In this document: piece by piece, positions 1-8,786 of the stretch
Numbering within the stretch: the stretch's first letter is position 1
How the letters are laid out: every line of letters begins with the position of its first letter
NCBI RefSeq assembly: GCF_014696675.1
Contig: NZ_JACJQN010000004.1
Coordinates: 62,001 to 126,000, forward strand
From: Phormidium tenue FACHB-1052
Lineage (GTDB): Bacteria; Cyanobacteriota; Cyanobacteriia; Phormidesmidales; Phormidesmidaceae
DNA: 64,000 nt
Reading direction: 5' to 3'
Position numbers and translations under genes: made by a program
The notes under the pieces: model-generated
Databases searched by the model: none
The model's input: only the letters and a program-made list of their open reading frames with translations
Told to the model about the DNA's origin: nothing

Positions 1-175
1 ACATTGTCTAAATGCACGAGCGATGCGTCACAGCTGGGAGCGTCGTCAGTCGCTTCAATGGGGGAAGTCTCTGTAGAACGAGAATTAGCCATCGATTGGG
101 TTCCCTGGCTTTTTCTCTATGATACTGAGAATCGTTACCACTGAAAACCTGTTCAGAGGATTGAGGACGTTGGCC

Positions 176-985
176 TTATGGGGCTTGCTCGCTTCCCTCC
201 TGCTGCACCTGCTGCATGAAGTACAGGGTTTGCTGATAGCCTTGGCTATCGCCCTGGGCCTGAAACAGAGCCGCCGCCTGGCGCAAATCGGCCAGGGCGG
301 CTTGAGAATCGCCGAGCTGGTGCTGCAAAATACCGCGATTACCATAAGCTTCAGCTAGCTCAGGATTGAGGCGGAGTGCGGTATTGAAGTCTGAGAGGGC
401 AGCTTCAGGATTGCCCATTTCGGTGTAAATTTTGCCTCGGTTGTAGTGGGCATCGGCGTTGTCTGGAGCCAGGGCAATTACGGAGTCTAGATCGCTCAAG
501 GCCTGGGGTAAGTTGCCGGTGGCGGCCAGGACAAGGCCGCGATCCAAATAGGGCTGGACAACATCAGGGGCGAGCTCAATGGCCTGGGTCAGATCGGCTA
601 TCGCCGCCTCGGCATTGGTCATGTGAGCGTGAGCCTCTCCCCGGTTGTACAAGGTTTCTGAATGGTCGGGGCGAAGCTGAAGCGCTCTGGAAAAGTCAGC
701 GATGGCGAGCTGATAATCGCCCAGGTCGTGGTAGGCAATGCCGCGATGGAAATAGGCCTCAGCACTGGTGGCATCGGCTTGAATGGCCTGGCTGTAAGTT
801 GCGATCGCTGCCTCTAGCTCCCCCTGCTCCGCTTGCTGTCGGCCCTGATTCAGAAGGCTGTTTGCGGCCGCCGCCGCCTGTTGTTCTACCGCGCGGGCAG
901 GCTGCATCCCCGCTGCCATACTCCCAAGAGGGGCAATAACGACAGCCATTCCTAGCGCTATCGCTACCATTCTTTGCATTGGCAT
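176..985 (-). CDS. Secreted/periplasmic TPR-repeat protein
   Basis: About 269 residues. A hydrophobic N-terminal segment ending in an A-x-A-like region reads as a signal peptide, so the protein is probably exported. The rest is about six tandem tetratricopeptide repeats with the usual spacing of W/L-G-Y-A-F-A-P residues (for example RGIAYHDLGDYQLAIADF and YNRGKIYTEMGNPEAALSDF). TPR arrays bind partner proteins; no enzyme domain is visible. I chose the ATG at 985 because it has an AGGAGAG ribosome-binding site 6 bases upstream; the reading frame stays open 15 codons further up without such a site. It is transcribed away from amiC. The exact role is unknown; TPR proteins of this type are common in cyanobacterial envelopes. 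Confidence 0.85.
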   Translation of the reverse strand: MPMQRMVAIALGMAVVIAPLGSMAAGMQPARAVEQQAAAAANSLLNQGRQQAEQGELEAAIATYSQAIQADATSAEAYFHRGIAYHDLGDYQLAIADFSRALQLRPDHSETLYNRGEAHAHMTNAEAAIADLTQAIELAPDVVQPYLDRGLVLAATGNLPQALSDLDSVIALAPDNADAHYNRGKIYTEMGNPEAALSDFNTALRLNPELAEAYGNRGILQHQLGDSQAALADLRQAAALFQAQGDSQGYQQTLYFMQQVQQEGSEQAP

Positions 986-1297
986 GGCTTCTCTCCTAAC
1001 CGCACGACTTAAGCAATGGGTGGTCTTCACCGTGAGCCTGTACCGTAAGGCTCAGGCACAATTCCAAACCAGCGCCTTGTGACGCTTTACAAGCTGACTG
1101 AGCTACCCCCAGCAATCTCCAAGGCCGTGGCGTTTCTCTGACGCGGGCCTCAAACGCTTAGAGCCCATTCCTCTCCACTCCAGTGTAGCGACCGTTCTGG
1201 GGATTAGATTTTCTCTGAAACAAGATGAAAAGGGCGATCTCGATGCCGTAAAATCAAGCAAAATCAAAGGCTTACCCAGTGCACTGTGAGATGCTGC

Positions 1298-2800
1298 ATG
1301 AAACAATACCGACCTTTGGTGAGCCTAATCGGCATGGCAGGTGGGCTACTGCTGGCGCTTCCAGTCGAAGCCGCTCAGTTTAGAACTTGGCGCTTTGACC
1401 CCCAGCAAAATCGGCTAGAGTTTTCGACCGATGCCGCCGTGCAGCCCAGGGCGCAGCTTTTGTTTAACCCCACCCGCATCGTGGTGGACTTGCCCGGTAC
1501 AACCCTGGAGCAGCGAACGATTAACCAGGCTTTTGGCGGTGCTATTCAAGCCGTTCGCATCGGGCAGTTCGATGCTCAAACTACCCGACTGGTCATTGAA
1601 CTAGCCCCTGGCTACACTCTTAACCCAGACCAGGTCGTGGTACGAGGGGAAACGCCACAGCAGTGGGTGGTGCAATTGCCTCCGCCGCAGGGTGAACCAG
1701 CGCCCAGCGCCGCCGCCACCACCAATCAGGTTAATGCTACCCCAGTCGCTGGAGCCGCTACCCAAGTTGAAGGGGTGCGCACCACTCCCGATGGATTTTT
1801 CATTCGCACCTCTGGGGCAAGCCCGAACCTGACCGTGGAGCGAGTCAGCGATACCCAGGTAGTACTTGAGCTCGAAAACGCCACCGTGGCAACAGCCCTA
1901 ACCGGACAAACTCTACCCGCTAATCGCTTTGGGGTCACCGCTTGGACTATTCAGCCAGTGAGCGCGGCGGCGGTGCCAACCCTGCAAATTACCCTAACGG
2001 TGCCTGCCAACAGCACTGACTGGCAAGCCTCGGTGGGTAATGGCAGCGGCATCATAGTTTTGCCCCCTCGGGGAGTAGCGATCGCCGCCGACGTCGTTTC
2101 GGCCAGCCCATCTCAGGCACCCGCACCTGCACCCGCTGCGACGTCGCCCCCCATTGCCGTCCAACCGCCGCCCCCTGCGCCAGTGGTGCCGCCCCAGCCC
2201 GAACCAGCAATACCCTCGACCCCAGCGGTGCCCCTACCAGATAGCAGCATCCCCAAGCAGGCCGTCACCATTGTGATTGACCCCGGCCATGGCGGACGCG
2301 ATCCGGGGGCGATCGGTGTGGGCGGCCTGCGCGAAAAAGATGTGACCTCTGCGATCGCCTATGAAGTCGCCAGAATTTTGCAGCAGAGCGGTGTGCAAGT
2401 GATTCTGACCCGCTCCGATGATCGGGAGATTGATTTAGCGCCTCGGGTGCAAATTGCGGAAAGGGCCAATGCCGACCTCTTCGTCAGCATTCACGCCAAC
2501 TCCATCAGCCTAAGCAGGCCCGATGTAAATGGGCTTGAGACCTACTACCACAGTTCAGGAAATCGCTTTGCCCAAGTGATTCATCAGTCTATTCTGCGCC
2601 TGGTAACCATGCCTGATCGCGGGGTACGCCAGGCTCGTTTTCATGTGCTGGTCAACACCTCCATGCCATCGGTTTTGGTCGAGACTGGGTTTGTCACTGG
2701 CGCTCAAGATGCCCGTAATTTTAATGACCCCGCCTGGCGCACCCGCATGGCCCAGGGCATTGCCGCAGGCATTATGCAGTACGCCCAGCGATCGCTCTAG
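1298..2800 (+). CDS. amiC: N-acetylmuramoyl-L-alanine amidase, AmiC type (AMIN + Amidase_3)
   Basis: About 500 residues. A signal peptide is followed by an AMIN domain (roughly residues 25-120) that targets peptidoglycan at the septum, a second AMIN-like beta domain, a long Pro/Ala linker (about 270-325), and a C-terminal Amidase_3 catalytic domain. Visible catalytic features are VIDPGHGGRDPGA (zinc His), the glutamate in GLREKDV, the zinc His in FVSIHANS, and the catalytic Glu in VLVETGF. It should cleave the amide bond between muramic acid and L-Ala in the periplasm; in filamentous cyanobacteria AmiC enzymes also drill septal nanopores. I start at ATG 1298 rather than the in-frame GTG at 1286 because the signal peptide fits better; the site is not decisive. 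Confidence 0.9.
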   Translation: MKQYRPLVSLIGMAGGLLLALPVEAAQFRTWRFDPQQNRLEFSTDAAVQPRAQLLFNPTRIVVDLPGTTLEQRTINQAFGGAIQAVRIGQFDAQTTRLVIELAPGYTLNPDQVVVRGETPQQWVVQLPPPQGEPAPSAAATTNQVNATPVAGAATQVEGVRTTPDGFFIRTSGASPNLTVERVSDTQVVLELENATVATALTGQTLPANRFGVTAWTIQPVSAAAVPTLQITLTVPANSTDWQASVGNGSGIIVLPPRGVAIAADVVSASPSQAPAPAPAATSPPIAVQPPPPAPVVPPQPEPAIPSTPAVPLPDSSIPKQAVTIVIDPGHGGRDPGAIGVGGLREKDVTSAIAYEVARILQQSGVQVILTRSDDREIDLAPRVQIAERANADLFVSIHANSISLSRPDVNGLETYYHSSGNRFAQVIHQSILRLVTMPDRGVRQARFHVLVNTSMPSVLVETGFVTGAQDARNFNDPAWRTRMAQGIAAGIMQYAQRSL

Positions 2801-3130
2801 CTCTCAACTTTCCCTATCAAAGTGATCATTTTTCCCCAACATGCCTTCAAGTTCTTGACTCTACAATCTGCTACAGAGGTTACGCTGGATTTTGAGCCTA
2901 TTCGAAGGCGTGTTTATCGCATCACTCTGGAGAAAATTAGTATGGCTACGCTAAAGTAAGTGCTGTGAAAATATGGGTCAAATGAATCGGCCATCTGATT
3001 CAACAGGTCAGTAAATACTGATAAGCGCGGTTTAATAATCTTGTTGCAGCGGACGGTAGAGAGATCTGGGCGATGATGCCAAGGATATCTACCGCCGCTA
3101 AACACAAACCTTAGCCAGCCAAATCGAGCG
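2801..3130. other. Gene-free stretch between amiC and the HEPN-like gene
   Basis: I see no coding region, RNA gene or clear terminator here. It is more AT-rich than the flanking genes and may hold the promoter of the following gene. Confidence 0.5.
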
Positions 3131-3814
3131 ATGGATTCGGACCAGGGCAGCGACAGCGACCTCTTTGTCCCGACGGAACGCGAGTCATTCCTATCGCTTC
3201 TGTGGGATGACGTGCATGCGTGCAACGCGCAGTCTGGCATCGTAACATCTGCGGCGCAGAGGCGTCAGTACGTCCGCGCGATGTTTGCGTGTATCGAAGG
3301 GGCTGTGTGGCTGTTTAAGCAGGAGGCGCTCGAGCAGCAGCAGCACAAGGAGGATGCCTCGATTGTCTTTACCGCGTCGGAGCTGAGCATCCTGGCAGAG
3401 GTTGCTCCGAGCATAGATGGGCGGGGTGTTATCCAAGAACTTCCCGCGAACTTACGCTTCGTGCCAAACCTCCTCTTTACATTCGGATGCCACGCGAGGG
3501 CTTTCGATTATGAGCCAGTTCTACGCGTTAGCGACCACGAATGGGGCTACCTAAAGAGTTCAGTCACGGTCCGCAATCGGCTCATGCACCCAAAGCAGCT
3601 GAGCTCGATGGACATTTCGGATGACGAGATACGGACCGCGCGAGCTGCGTTGAAGTGGTTTGGCCTGACCTGTTCTGCGGCGACGCTTGGGGTAAGTATG
3701 TGGTACGCGAAGAGAGCAATACAAAAGATCGAGGATCCCGAAGAGGCCGCAGCCAAGTTGCAGATCATTTCAACCGCAGCGGAGAACCTTAAGCGATTGG
3801 TTCTGGATAGCTGA
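3131..3814 (+). CDS. Hypothetical protein with a HEPN-like RNxxxH motif
   Basis: About 227 residues, mostly predicted helical. I do not recognise the family. Around residues 151-156 the sequence reads RNRLMH, which fits the R-x4-6-H motif of HEPN ribonucleases and HEPN-like abortive-infection proteins, where it usually lies at the start of the last helix, as here. A C-terminal hydrophobic stretch (about 177-190) could be buried or membrane-associated. It sits alone between amiC and the convergent ZIP gene, ending 9 bases from it. The HEPN assignment rests on one short motif and helical context and could be chance. Confidence 0.6.
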   Translation: MDSDQGSDSDLFVPTERESFLSLLWDDVHACNAQSGIVTSAAQRRQYVRAMFACIEGAVWLFKQEALEQQQHKEDASIVFTASELSILAEVAPSIDGRGVIQELPANLRFVPNLLFTFGCHARAFDYEPVLRVSDHEWGYLKSSVTVRNRLMHPKQLSSMDISDDEIRTARAALKWFGLTCSAATLGVSMWYAKRAIQKIEDPEEAAAKLQIISTAAENLKRLVLDS

Positions 3815-3823
3815 TGCTAAGGG

Positions 3824-4978
3824 CTAAAATTTCACCAGCAGCGCGGTGCTATACATCACGAGTAGCCCGGTCGTAAAGCCAGCTAAACTCAGCCCCGCTA
3901 AGCCGGAGAGTCTTGACTGGTGCAGTTGCCGCTGTAGGTAGGTGCCGAGTTCTACAATTACCTGCAAGATCGCCCCTGCACCAATGCCCAAGAACAAGGC
4001 CGCCCAGTGGGGAGAAAAAGCAAAAGCCCCCACCCACAGCCCAACCACAGCGGGGAGTCCAGCCAGGGCAGCCAGCGCTACACAGGTCTGCCAGCGCAGC
4101 TTTTGTTTGAGCAGCGGCGCGACAATGCCCAGCCCTTCGGTCAAGTTGTGGAGGGTGAAGCCAATCACCAGAAATGAGCCCAAGGCAATTTCCCCCAGGG
4201 CAAAGGCGGTACCGATCGCCAGCCCTTCGCCCAGATTGTGCAGGCCAATGCCCAACGCCATATAGGTAGAGAGCGCAGAGCCTTCGGGCGATTTGCCCCG
4301 GCGTCGGCCCACGGCAAATAGGGCCAGACACGCCAATGTAGCTGCAAACCAGACCAGGGCTTGGCCTTGAAACGCAGCCGCCGCCTTTCCAGCCAGCTCC
4401 AACCCTTCCTGCAAGGTGTCTACCAGCAAAAATGCCAACATGCCTAACGTCAGCGTTAAAACAAAGGTCAGTCCCCGCTGGCCCAGCACTTTCAAATAGG
4501 GGTAGCACAACATGCCTAACCCCACCGGCACCAGCCCCACATAGAGCCCCAGCCAGCCATAGCCCAAGAGCGTTGCCAGAGATAGAGCGGGTGTCGGTAG
4601 AGCAACTTCAATGGGGTGGGCAACGATAACCCCCGTGTTGGTCAAGAACTGAACGTGATGCGCTTCGCCCTCTACCCAGGGGTATGGAATTTGCACCGTT
4701 GCCGTCGCCAGTCGCCGGATCGGTCCAGGAGGCTGCTGGGTAAACGCCCAATAGGCACCATCTACCTGAACCTGGGCAATGGTCATGGGCTCTGATCCCT
4801 CCGCCCTTACCTTGAGGCTAATGCCTTGATCGTTTAGCACAGTACGCTCCACGATCAGGGACTCCAGCGGCGGTGCATTCAAGTTGAGCAACCGGGCTGG
4901 GCTTAAGGTCAGCAGTAGGGCGACTAACCCCGCTAACAGAACGGGCGGTAACATCCAGCGCCAAGGCAGAGCCTTCAT
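3824..4978 (-). CDS. ZIP-family metal permease with N-terminal extracytoplasmic domain
   Basis: 384 residues. One N-terminal membrane anchor leads into an extracytoplasmic beta-rich domain of about 100 residues, followed by about eight hydrophobic helices. The ZIP signatures are clear: GLHNLGEGLAIG in TM4 and LHNLTEGLGI in TM5, whose His and Glu residues form the binuclear metal site. ZIP proteins move Zn, Fe, Mn or similar divalent ions toward the cytoplasm. The start codon overlaps the end of the multicopper oxidase gene by four bases (ATGA), so the two are translationally coupled and probably act together on a metal, for example oxidation followed by uptake. The metal itself cannot be told from sequence. 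Confidence 0.87.
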   Translation of the reverse strand: MKALPWRWMLPPVLLAGLVALLLTLSPARLLNLNAPPLESLIVERTVLNDQGISLKVRAEGSEPMTIAQVQVDGAYWAFTQQPPGPIRRLATATVQIPYPWVEGEAHHVQFLTNTGVIVAHPIEVALPTPALSLATLLGYGWLGLYVGLVPVGLGMLCYPYLKVLGQRGLTFVLTLTLGMLAFLLVDTLQEGLELAGKAAAAFQGQALVWFAATLACLALFAVGRRRGKSPEGSALSTYMALGIGLHNLGEGLAIGTAFALGEIALGSFLVIGFTLHNLTEGLGIVAPLLKQKLRWQTCVALAALAGLPAVVGLWVGAFAFSPHWAALFLGIGAGAILQVIVELGTYLQRQLHQSRLSGLAGLSLAGFTTGLLVMYSTALLVKF

Positions 4979-6045
4979 GCCACCACCTCAAAGGCGCTCA
5001 TCCAGCCCAGTTCGGCAAATTCGGCCTGATGGGCGTGGAACATATAGAGTCCTGGCTCAAAGTCAGCAAAGGAGCATTCGATGATGCCCCGCTGCCCCTG
5101 ACAGAGCATGACGGTATCGACGGTGCGTGAAGTTGGCGTCAACGTCGTCCCATGGTCGTAGTAATCAAAGAAATTGGCGTGCAGGTGGAAGGAGTTGATC
5201 GGGTCAAACTCGGTCACGTTAATTAAATAGACGCGCACTGGACGATCGCGCTCAATGCGAATCGGCTGCTTCATGTAGGCATGGGGAATGGAGTTAACCG
5301 CGTAGACTTCGTTCTCCTCGTCAAAGTTGGTGTCAAAAGCATTCATCACCATCAGCAACTCCTGCCAGCGCTGGTTTTCTGAAGAGCCCAGCAGGCGCGA
5401 TTGAGCAACATCGACCTGGTCGGGGTGCCGCTGTGGGTCAGGATCAACAATGAACGCGCCGTAGAGCCCTTTGTGGAGATGGCGCTTAAACGGCACAGAA
5501 TGACAGTGGTAGAGGTGGCAGCCAAAGGGTTTTGCATCAAACTCGTAGGTCACCGTTTGCCCCGGCGCAGCCTCCATCACCCCCGGAATGCCATCCTGCT
5601 TGGCTCCATGAATACCGTGGAAGTGCAGGGTGTGTAGGTGAGTGCCCTGATTGGTAAAGCGAATGCGAATGCGATCGCCCTCCGTGACCCGAATCGTTGG
5701 CCCCGGCACCTGGCCGTTGTACGTCCAGGCGGGGTAAAACACTCCCGGAGCTACCTCAAGCTCTCGCTCAGCAGCGGCAATGTCGTACTCGCGCAGGCGC
5801 TGCCCAGTAGGCAGCATTGAAACACTTCCTGTATTCCACTGGGTTAGCAATACGTGAGGGTCAAAGCCGTTTCTAAGGTGATCAACCTCACCCAGCGTAG
5901 TCATGCCCTGGTGATGAAGATCCGGAGCAGTCGGGGTACGCTGCTCCTGAGCCAGCGCCGGTTGGCTAAACCGTCTGCCCAACCAGGTGCCAGCTCCTAG
6001 AAGCCCGGCCCCAAGGAGCGATCGTCGTTGCACATGCCAATCCAT
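4975..6045 (-). CDS. Two-domain multicopper oxidase, Tat-exported
   Basis: 356 residues. The N-terminus has a twin-arginine signal (QRRSLLGAG), so the folded enzyme should be exported by Tat. Two cupredoxin domains follow. Domain 1 carries LHFHG and YHCH with downstream His residues, giving the type-1 Cys and part of the trinuclear cluster; domain 2 carries FHLHANF and FHAHQ. The last motif has Ala where three-domain laccases have the type-1 Cys, so type-1 copper is expected only in domain 1, as in nitrite-reductase-like and two-domain laccases, which trimerise. It oxidises metals, phenols or nitrite in the periplasm. Coupling to the ZIP gene favours a metallo-oxidase role, which is my inference. 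Confidence 0.88.
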   Translation of the reverse strand: MDWHVQRRSLLGAGLLGAGTWLGRRFSQPALAQEQRTPTAPDLHHQGMTTLGEVDHLRNGFDPHVLLTQWNTGSVSMLPTGQRLREYDIAAAERELEVAPGVFYPAWTYNGQVPGPTIRVTEGDRIRIRFTNQGTHLHTLHFHGIHGAKQDGIPGVMEAAPGQTVTYEFDAKPFGCHLYHCHSVPFKRHLHKGLYGAFIVDPDPQRHPDQVDVAQSRLLGSSENQRWQELLMVMNAFDTNFDEENEVYAVNSIPHAYMKQPIRIERDRPVRVYLINVTEFDPINSFHLHANFFDYYDHGTTLTPTSRTVDTVMLCQGQRGIIECSFADFEPGLYMFHAHQAEFAELGWMSAFEVVA

Positions 6046-6243
6046 TGCTTTTCATAATTATTTCATAATTAAAAGCTTAACGGACGGATGGCGCAGTTGT
6101 TTCATGCTTGCTCTATAAACGAGACGTTCAATATAGAAACAGCAAAATTGCCCAAGCTAGTTGCTCCGCGCCGCAACCACTCATAAGCACAAAAGTACTA
6201 ATCAGGCCTAATACGCAGGCTTCCTCTGTGTTTTCGATTTGTA

Positions 6244-6260
6244 GACTATTGTTTATAGTC
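6244..6260. repeat. Inverted repeat GACTAT-N5-ATAGTC near the left end of the element
   Basis: A 6-bp inverted repeat around a 5-base centre lies in the gene-free stretch between the host multicopper oxidase and the left integrase. Its ATAGTC half is also the core of the 11-mer repeat found in and beside the right-hand integrase. It could be part of a recombination site, but it is short. Confidence 0.35.
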
Positions 6261-6295
6261 ATCCCTGTCCCGTAAGTAGCTCTGACAACGCAACC

Positions 6296-7210
6296 TCAGG
6301 CAGCGTTACTGCTCCATGATTTCGCTATCTTTTGGAGCGCCTCCTCAGCGCTCTCCCGCGCCACCCGCGAAGTGATTTTTTGGTAGATAAGCGTCGTCTG
6401 AATCTTCTCGTGCCCGAGGAGTGCTCGTAAGACTTCAAGCGGAACTATCTGGGCTCGCTCGGTGGCAAAGGTGTGGCGGAGGTCGTGGAAGCGGGTGCCC
6501 GTGAGTGACTTGTATTCGTCGATTGCTTCTCGTAAGTCTCGGTAAGCTGTGGCGTAAGAGAGGGGGCGCACCAGACACGATCGCATGAGGCGTTCAGTGA
6601 ATAGCGCAGGAGATAGGCTCTGGCGATCGTGCTCAATATAGTCTCTCAGCACGCTAGCTGCCCGCTCGCCGTAAAAGCACAGCCGCTTCTTGTTGCCCTT
6701 TCCGATAACCTGAAATTGGCGCTCCGTTAGATCCACATCTTTGAGCTTTAACGCCAGTATTTCTGCAATTCGGGCACCGCTTTCATAGAGGAGCCACAGT
6801 AGAGCACTGAGCCGAGAATTTGTGCTTGCAGCACGCATAAGGGTCTTAAGCTGCGCTTGAGTGAGATACTTTACTGCCTCATCACTTCGGTGCTCGCCCT
6901 TTTTTGGATCGGGCTTGCGGCGCTTGATAAGGGCGACCGGATTTTTCTCTGAGAGCTCTCGCTCCATGGCGAAGCGAAACAGTCGGTGAATTACCGCCTG
7001 GTGCAGGTGGTGGGTGCGAACGCTTAAGTGGCTGAGGTCCCTCAGGTAGCTCTCTACCTGCTCGCGGGTTATGTGCTCCACCCAGGTGCTGCCACATTGC
7101 GCGACAAACCTTGTAAGGATTCCCTCGTAGAGCGTCTTAGTCCTTGGTGAAAGATCGGGGCTGTCGAGCAACTCACGCGCGACCCGTGCCACAGTGCAAA
7201 GTATAGCCAT
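6296..7210 (-). CDS. Tyrosine recombinase / integrase, XerC/D-like
   Basis: 304 residues. An N-terminal SAM-like core-binding domain (about 1-100) is followed by a complete catalytic domain. Visible catalytic residues: Arg in the SGARIAE box, Lys in GKGNKKR, His and Arg in HDLRHTF, His in LLGHEKIQTT, and the nucleophilic Tyr in LIYQKI. All expected residues are present, so the enzyme should be active. It lies at the left end of the element, pointing at the host junction, and is divergent from the XRE regulator. It belongs to a different subgroup from the integrase at 49.3-50.5 kb, so the element carries two recombinases. Which one integrated the element is not settled by sequence. Confidence 0.9.
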   Translation of the reverse strand: MAILCTVARVARELLDSPDLSPRTKTLYEGILTRFVAQCGSTWVEHITREQVESYLRDLSHLSVRTHHLHQAVIHRLFRFAMERELSEKNPVALIKRRKPDPKKGEHRSDEAVKYLTQAQLKTLMRAASTNSRLSALLWLLYESGARIAEILALKLKDVDLTERQFQVIGKGNKKRLCFYGERAASVLRDYIEHDRQSLSPALFTERLMRSCLVRPLSYATAYRDLREAIDEYKSLTGTRFHDLRHTFATERAQIVPLEVLRALLGHEKIQTTLIYQKITSRVARESAEEALQKIAKSWSSNAA

Positions 7211-7300
7211 ATAGATCCCCCTTGATAGTGGAGTGAGTATGCCGTATGTAGAGCGATGTAGGAAGCGGAGTTACCCCGCGCCAGGCGTTTAGACCTCTCT

Positions 7301-7762
7301 ATGGCATCTATACCTACCACCACCACGCTCACTCCCCAGGGCGAAACCCTCGGGGCATACGTGGAGCGAGTGCGCAAAGCCCGGCGCATGAACAAAACTG
7401 AGCTTTCTCGCCGCGCACAGGTTCACCTCACCACTATCCTTCGACTAGAAAATGGCACGGTGAAGGGGCAGAAGCTAAAGGGGCAGGTTGTCGAGCGAAT
7501 CGCCACTGCCCTTCAGGTGCCGGTTGAATATCTTCGGGCTGCCGGTTCGGGGGCCACAGTCGAGGTGAGACCTTCAAGCAAGGTCTGCTTCAGGTGCTGG
7601 GTGCCAGGTACGCCGCCCGATAGCCGGTGGGACTTTGCTGATGCCAAGTTCTGTCTACGGTGCGGAGATGGGCTTACCAGTGCGTGCGAGTGCTGCGGGG
7701 AGCCGGTGCTGCTTCGAGCAAAGTTTTGCCCAGAGTGTGGAAAGAGATATTGTCGACTCTAG
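7301..7762 (+). CDS. XRE-family regulator with C-terminal zinc ribbons
   Basis: 153 residues. Residues about 17-75 form a Cro/CI helix-turn-helix (YVERVRKARRMNKTELSRRA, then HLTTILRLENG). The C-terminal half is rich in CxxC pairs (CFRC, CLRC, CECC, CPEC), giving at least two zinc ribbons. The gene is divergent from the integrase across a 90-base spacer, the usual arrangement for a regulator of integration. Because a heavy-metal operon follows, the zinc ribbons could also make it a metal or redox sensor. That is inference; no MerR, ArsR or CzcRS regulator is otherwise present near the efflux genes. Confidence 0.8.
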   Translation: MASIPTTTTLTPQGETLGAYVERVRKARRMNKTELSRRAQVHLTTILRLENGTVKGQKLKGQVVERIATALQVPVEYLRAAGSGATVEVRPSSKVCFRCWVPGTPPDSRWDFADAKFCLRCGDGLTSACECCGEPVLLRAKFCPECGKRYCRL

Positions 7763-7801
7763 ATTTGACAATTTTTTATTGAGCAGTCCTAGGACTAACG
7801 A

Positions 7802-8122
7802 ATGATTACAACTCCAGACATCGGCCCCGAGAAAATGAAACTCGCGAAGATGAGTAGGCTTGCTCTGAGCTTTCCCTGCTTAAAAAATGCTCCAGGGGTA
7901 TCCCCTTGGGAACAACACAAACTTGATTTATGGGCATCTACGGCTATCTCTCATGGAGAACGCTGTACGGCCCAATTTGTGCTCTCCGTATGGGGTCATA
8001 GCACTATGAAAGACTGTCCCTGGAAATGCGGCCCGTTCGATTTTATTGAAGCATTCACAGTGTGGGATGCATCTCACCGCAACGCTTTTCAAGCGTGGAT
8101 ACAAGAGCCTTGGTGGCCTTAA
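7802..8122 (+). CDS. Hypothetical protein, 106 aa, Trp/Cys-rich C-terminus
   Basis: I recognise no characterised family. The middle and end carry regularly placed aromatic residues and motifs such as PWEQHKLDLWAS, FDFIEAFTVWD and IQEPWWP, which look like a conserved fold rather than a chance reading frame. It follows the XRE gene by 39 bases on the same strand and may be cotranscribed. No signal peptide or membrane helix. The role is unknown. Confidence 0.55.
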   Translation: MITTPDIGPEKMKLAKMSRLALSFPCLKNAPGVSPWEQHKLDLWASTAISHGERCTAQFVLSVWGHSTMKDCPWKCGPFDFIEAFTVWDASHRNAFQAWIQEPWWP

Positions 8123-8247
8123 GAAAGAGTAGCTCTAAAGCTAAATACCTCCCTCCCTCAGAACGAATCTAAAACAGTTGCTTGGCCCCATCTCCGAAAG
8201 AAGTTACATTCTCTTTTATTGATATGGTGATAGCCTGTCGGCCCTGA

Positions 8248-8685
8248 ATGAAAAATTCCATAAGTCGCATAGCACGAGCCTGGCTCTGCATTCCAATTGT
8301 CCTTCTGTTAGCGGCAATGAATTGTCATGCGGCTGTCCTTTGCATTGAGGCAGATGGCTCGGTTACGTATGAGGTCACAGATGCTCATGGTCGATGTGCC
8401 CCATGTCCAGACTCTCAAGAAGGGGAGCAAAGCAGCGATTCGGATGACTGTGTAGATATCCGAATCGTTAGCTCGTCTGACATCAAAGTGGACGATACGA
8501 CAAAAAAACTTTTCGAAAGCTCTAGTTTTCAAGAAGGAAATGGAGTTCTTGTTTTTCTTTCCTGGTTGTCAGCCTCCTTACAAATAGTCTTCAGTAATAC
8601 TACCGAGGCGGCTTATCCTTATTGGGACTACCAAACTTTCGCTTCCAATCTCTACTTTGCTCGAAGCGTTATCCTTCTTATCTGA
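8248..8685 (+). CDS. Secreted Cys-rich protein at the head of the metal-efflux operon
   Basis: 145 residues with a clear signal peptide ending near NCHAA, several Cys residues in the mature N-terminus (VLCIE, RCAPCPD, DCVDI) and a hydrophobic stretch near the C-terminus. Small proteins with a C-x2-C-P...C-V-D-I pattern are found just upstream of czcCBA-type operons in proteobacteria, so a periplasmic metal-binding or accessory role is likely but unproven. A 9-bp imperfect hairpin (8734-8759) separates it from czcC and may act as an attenuator or mRNA-processing site. Confidence 0.65.
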   Translation: MKNSISRIARAWLCIPIVLLLAAMNCHAAVLCIEADGSVTYEVTDAHGRCAPCPDSQEGEQSSDSDDCVDIRIVSSSDIKVDDTTKKLFESSSFQEGNGVLVFLSWLSASLQIVFSNTTEAAYPYWDYQTFASNLYFARSVILLI

Positions 8686-8786
8686 CTGGCCTCTAAAAAG
8701 CATAAATCCTTAGCCTATTCAGGCTTCGTAGACGCGTGTCTTCGTTAGAAAAGACGCGCCTAATAGTCTTACTTAGAAGGTGCATT

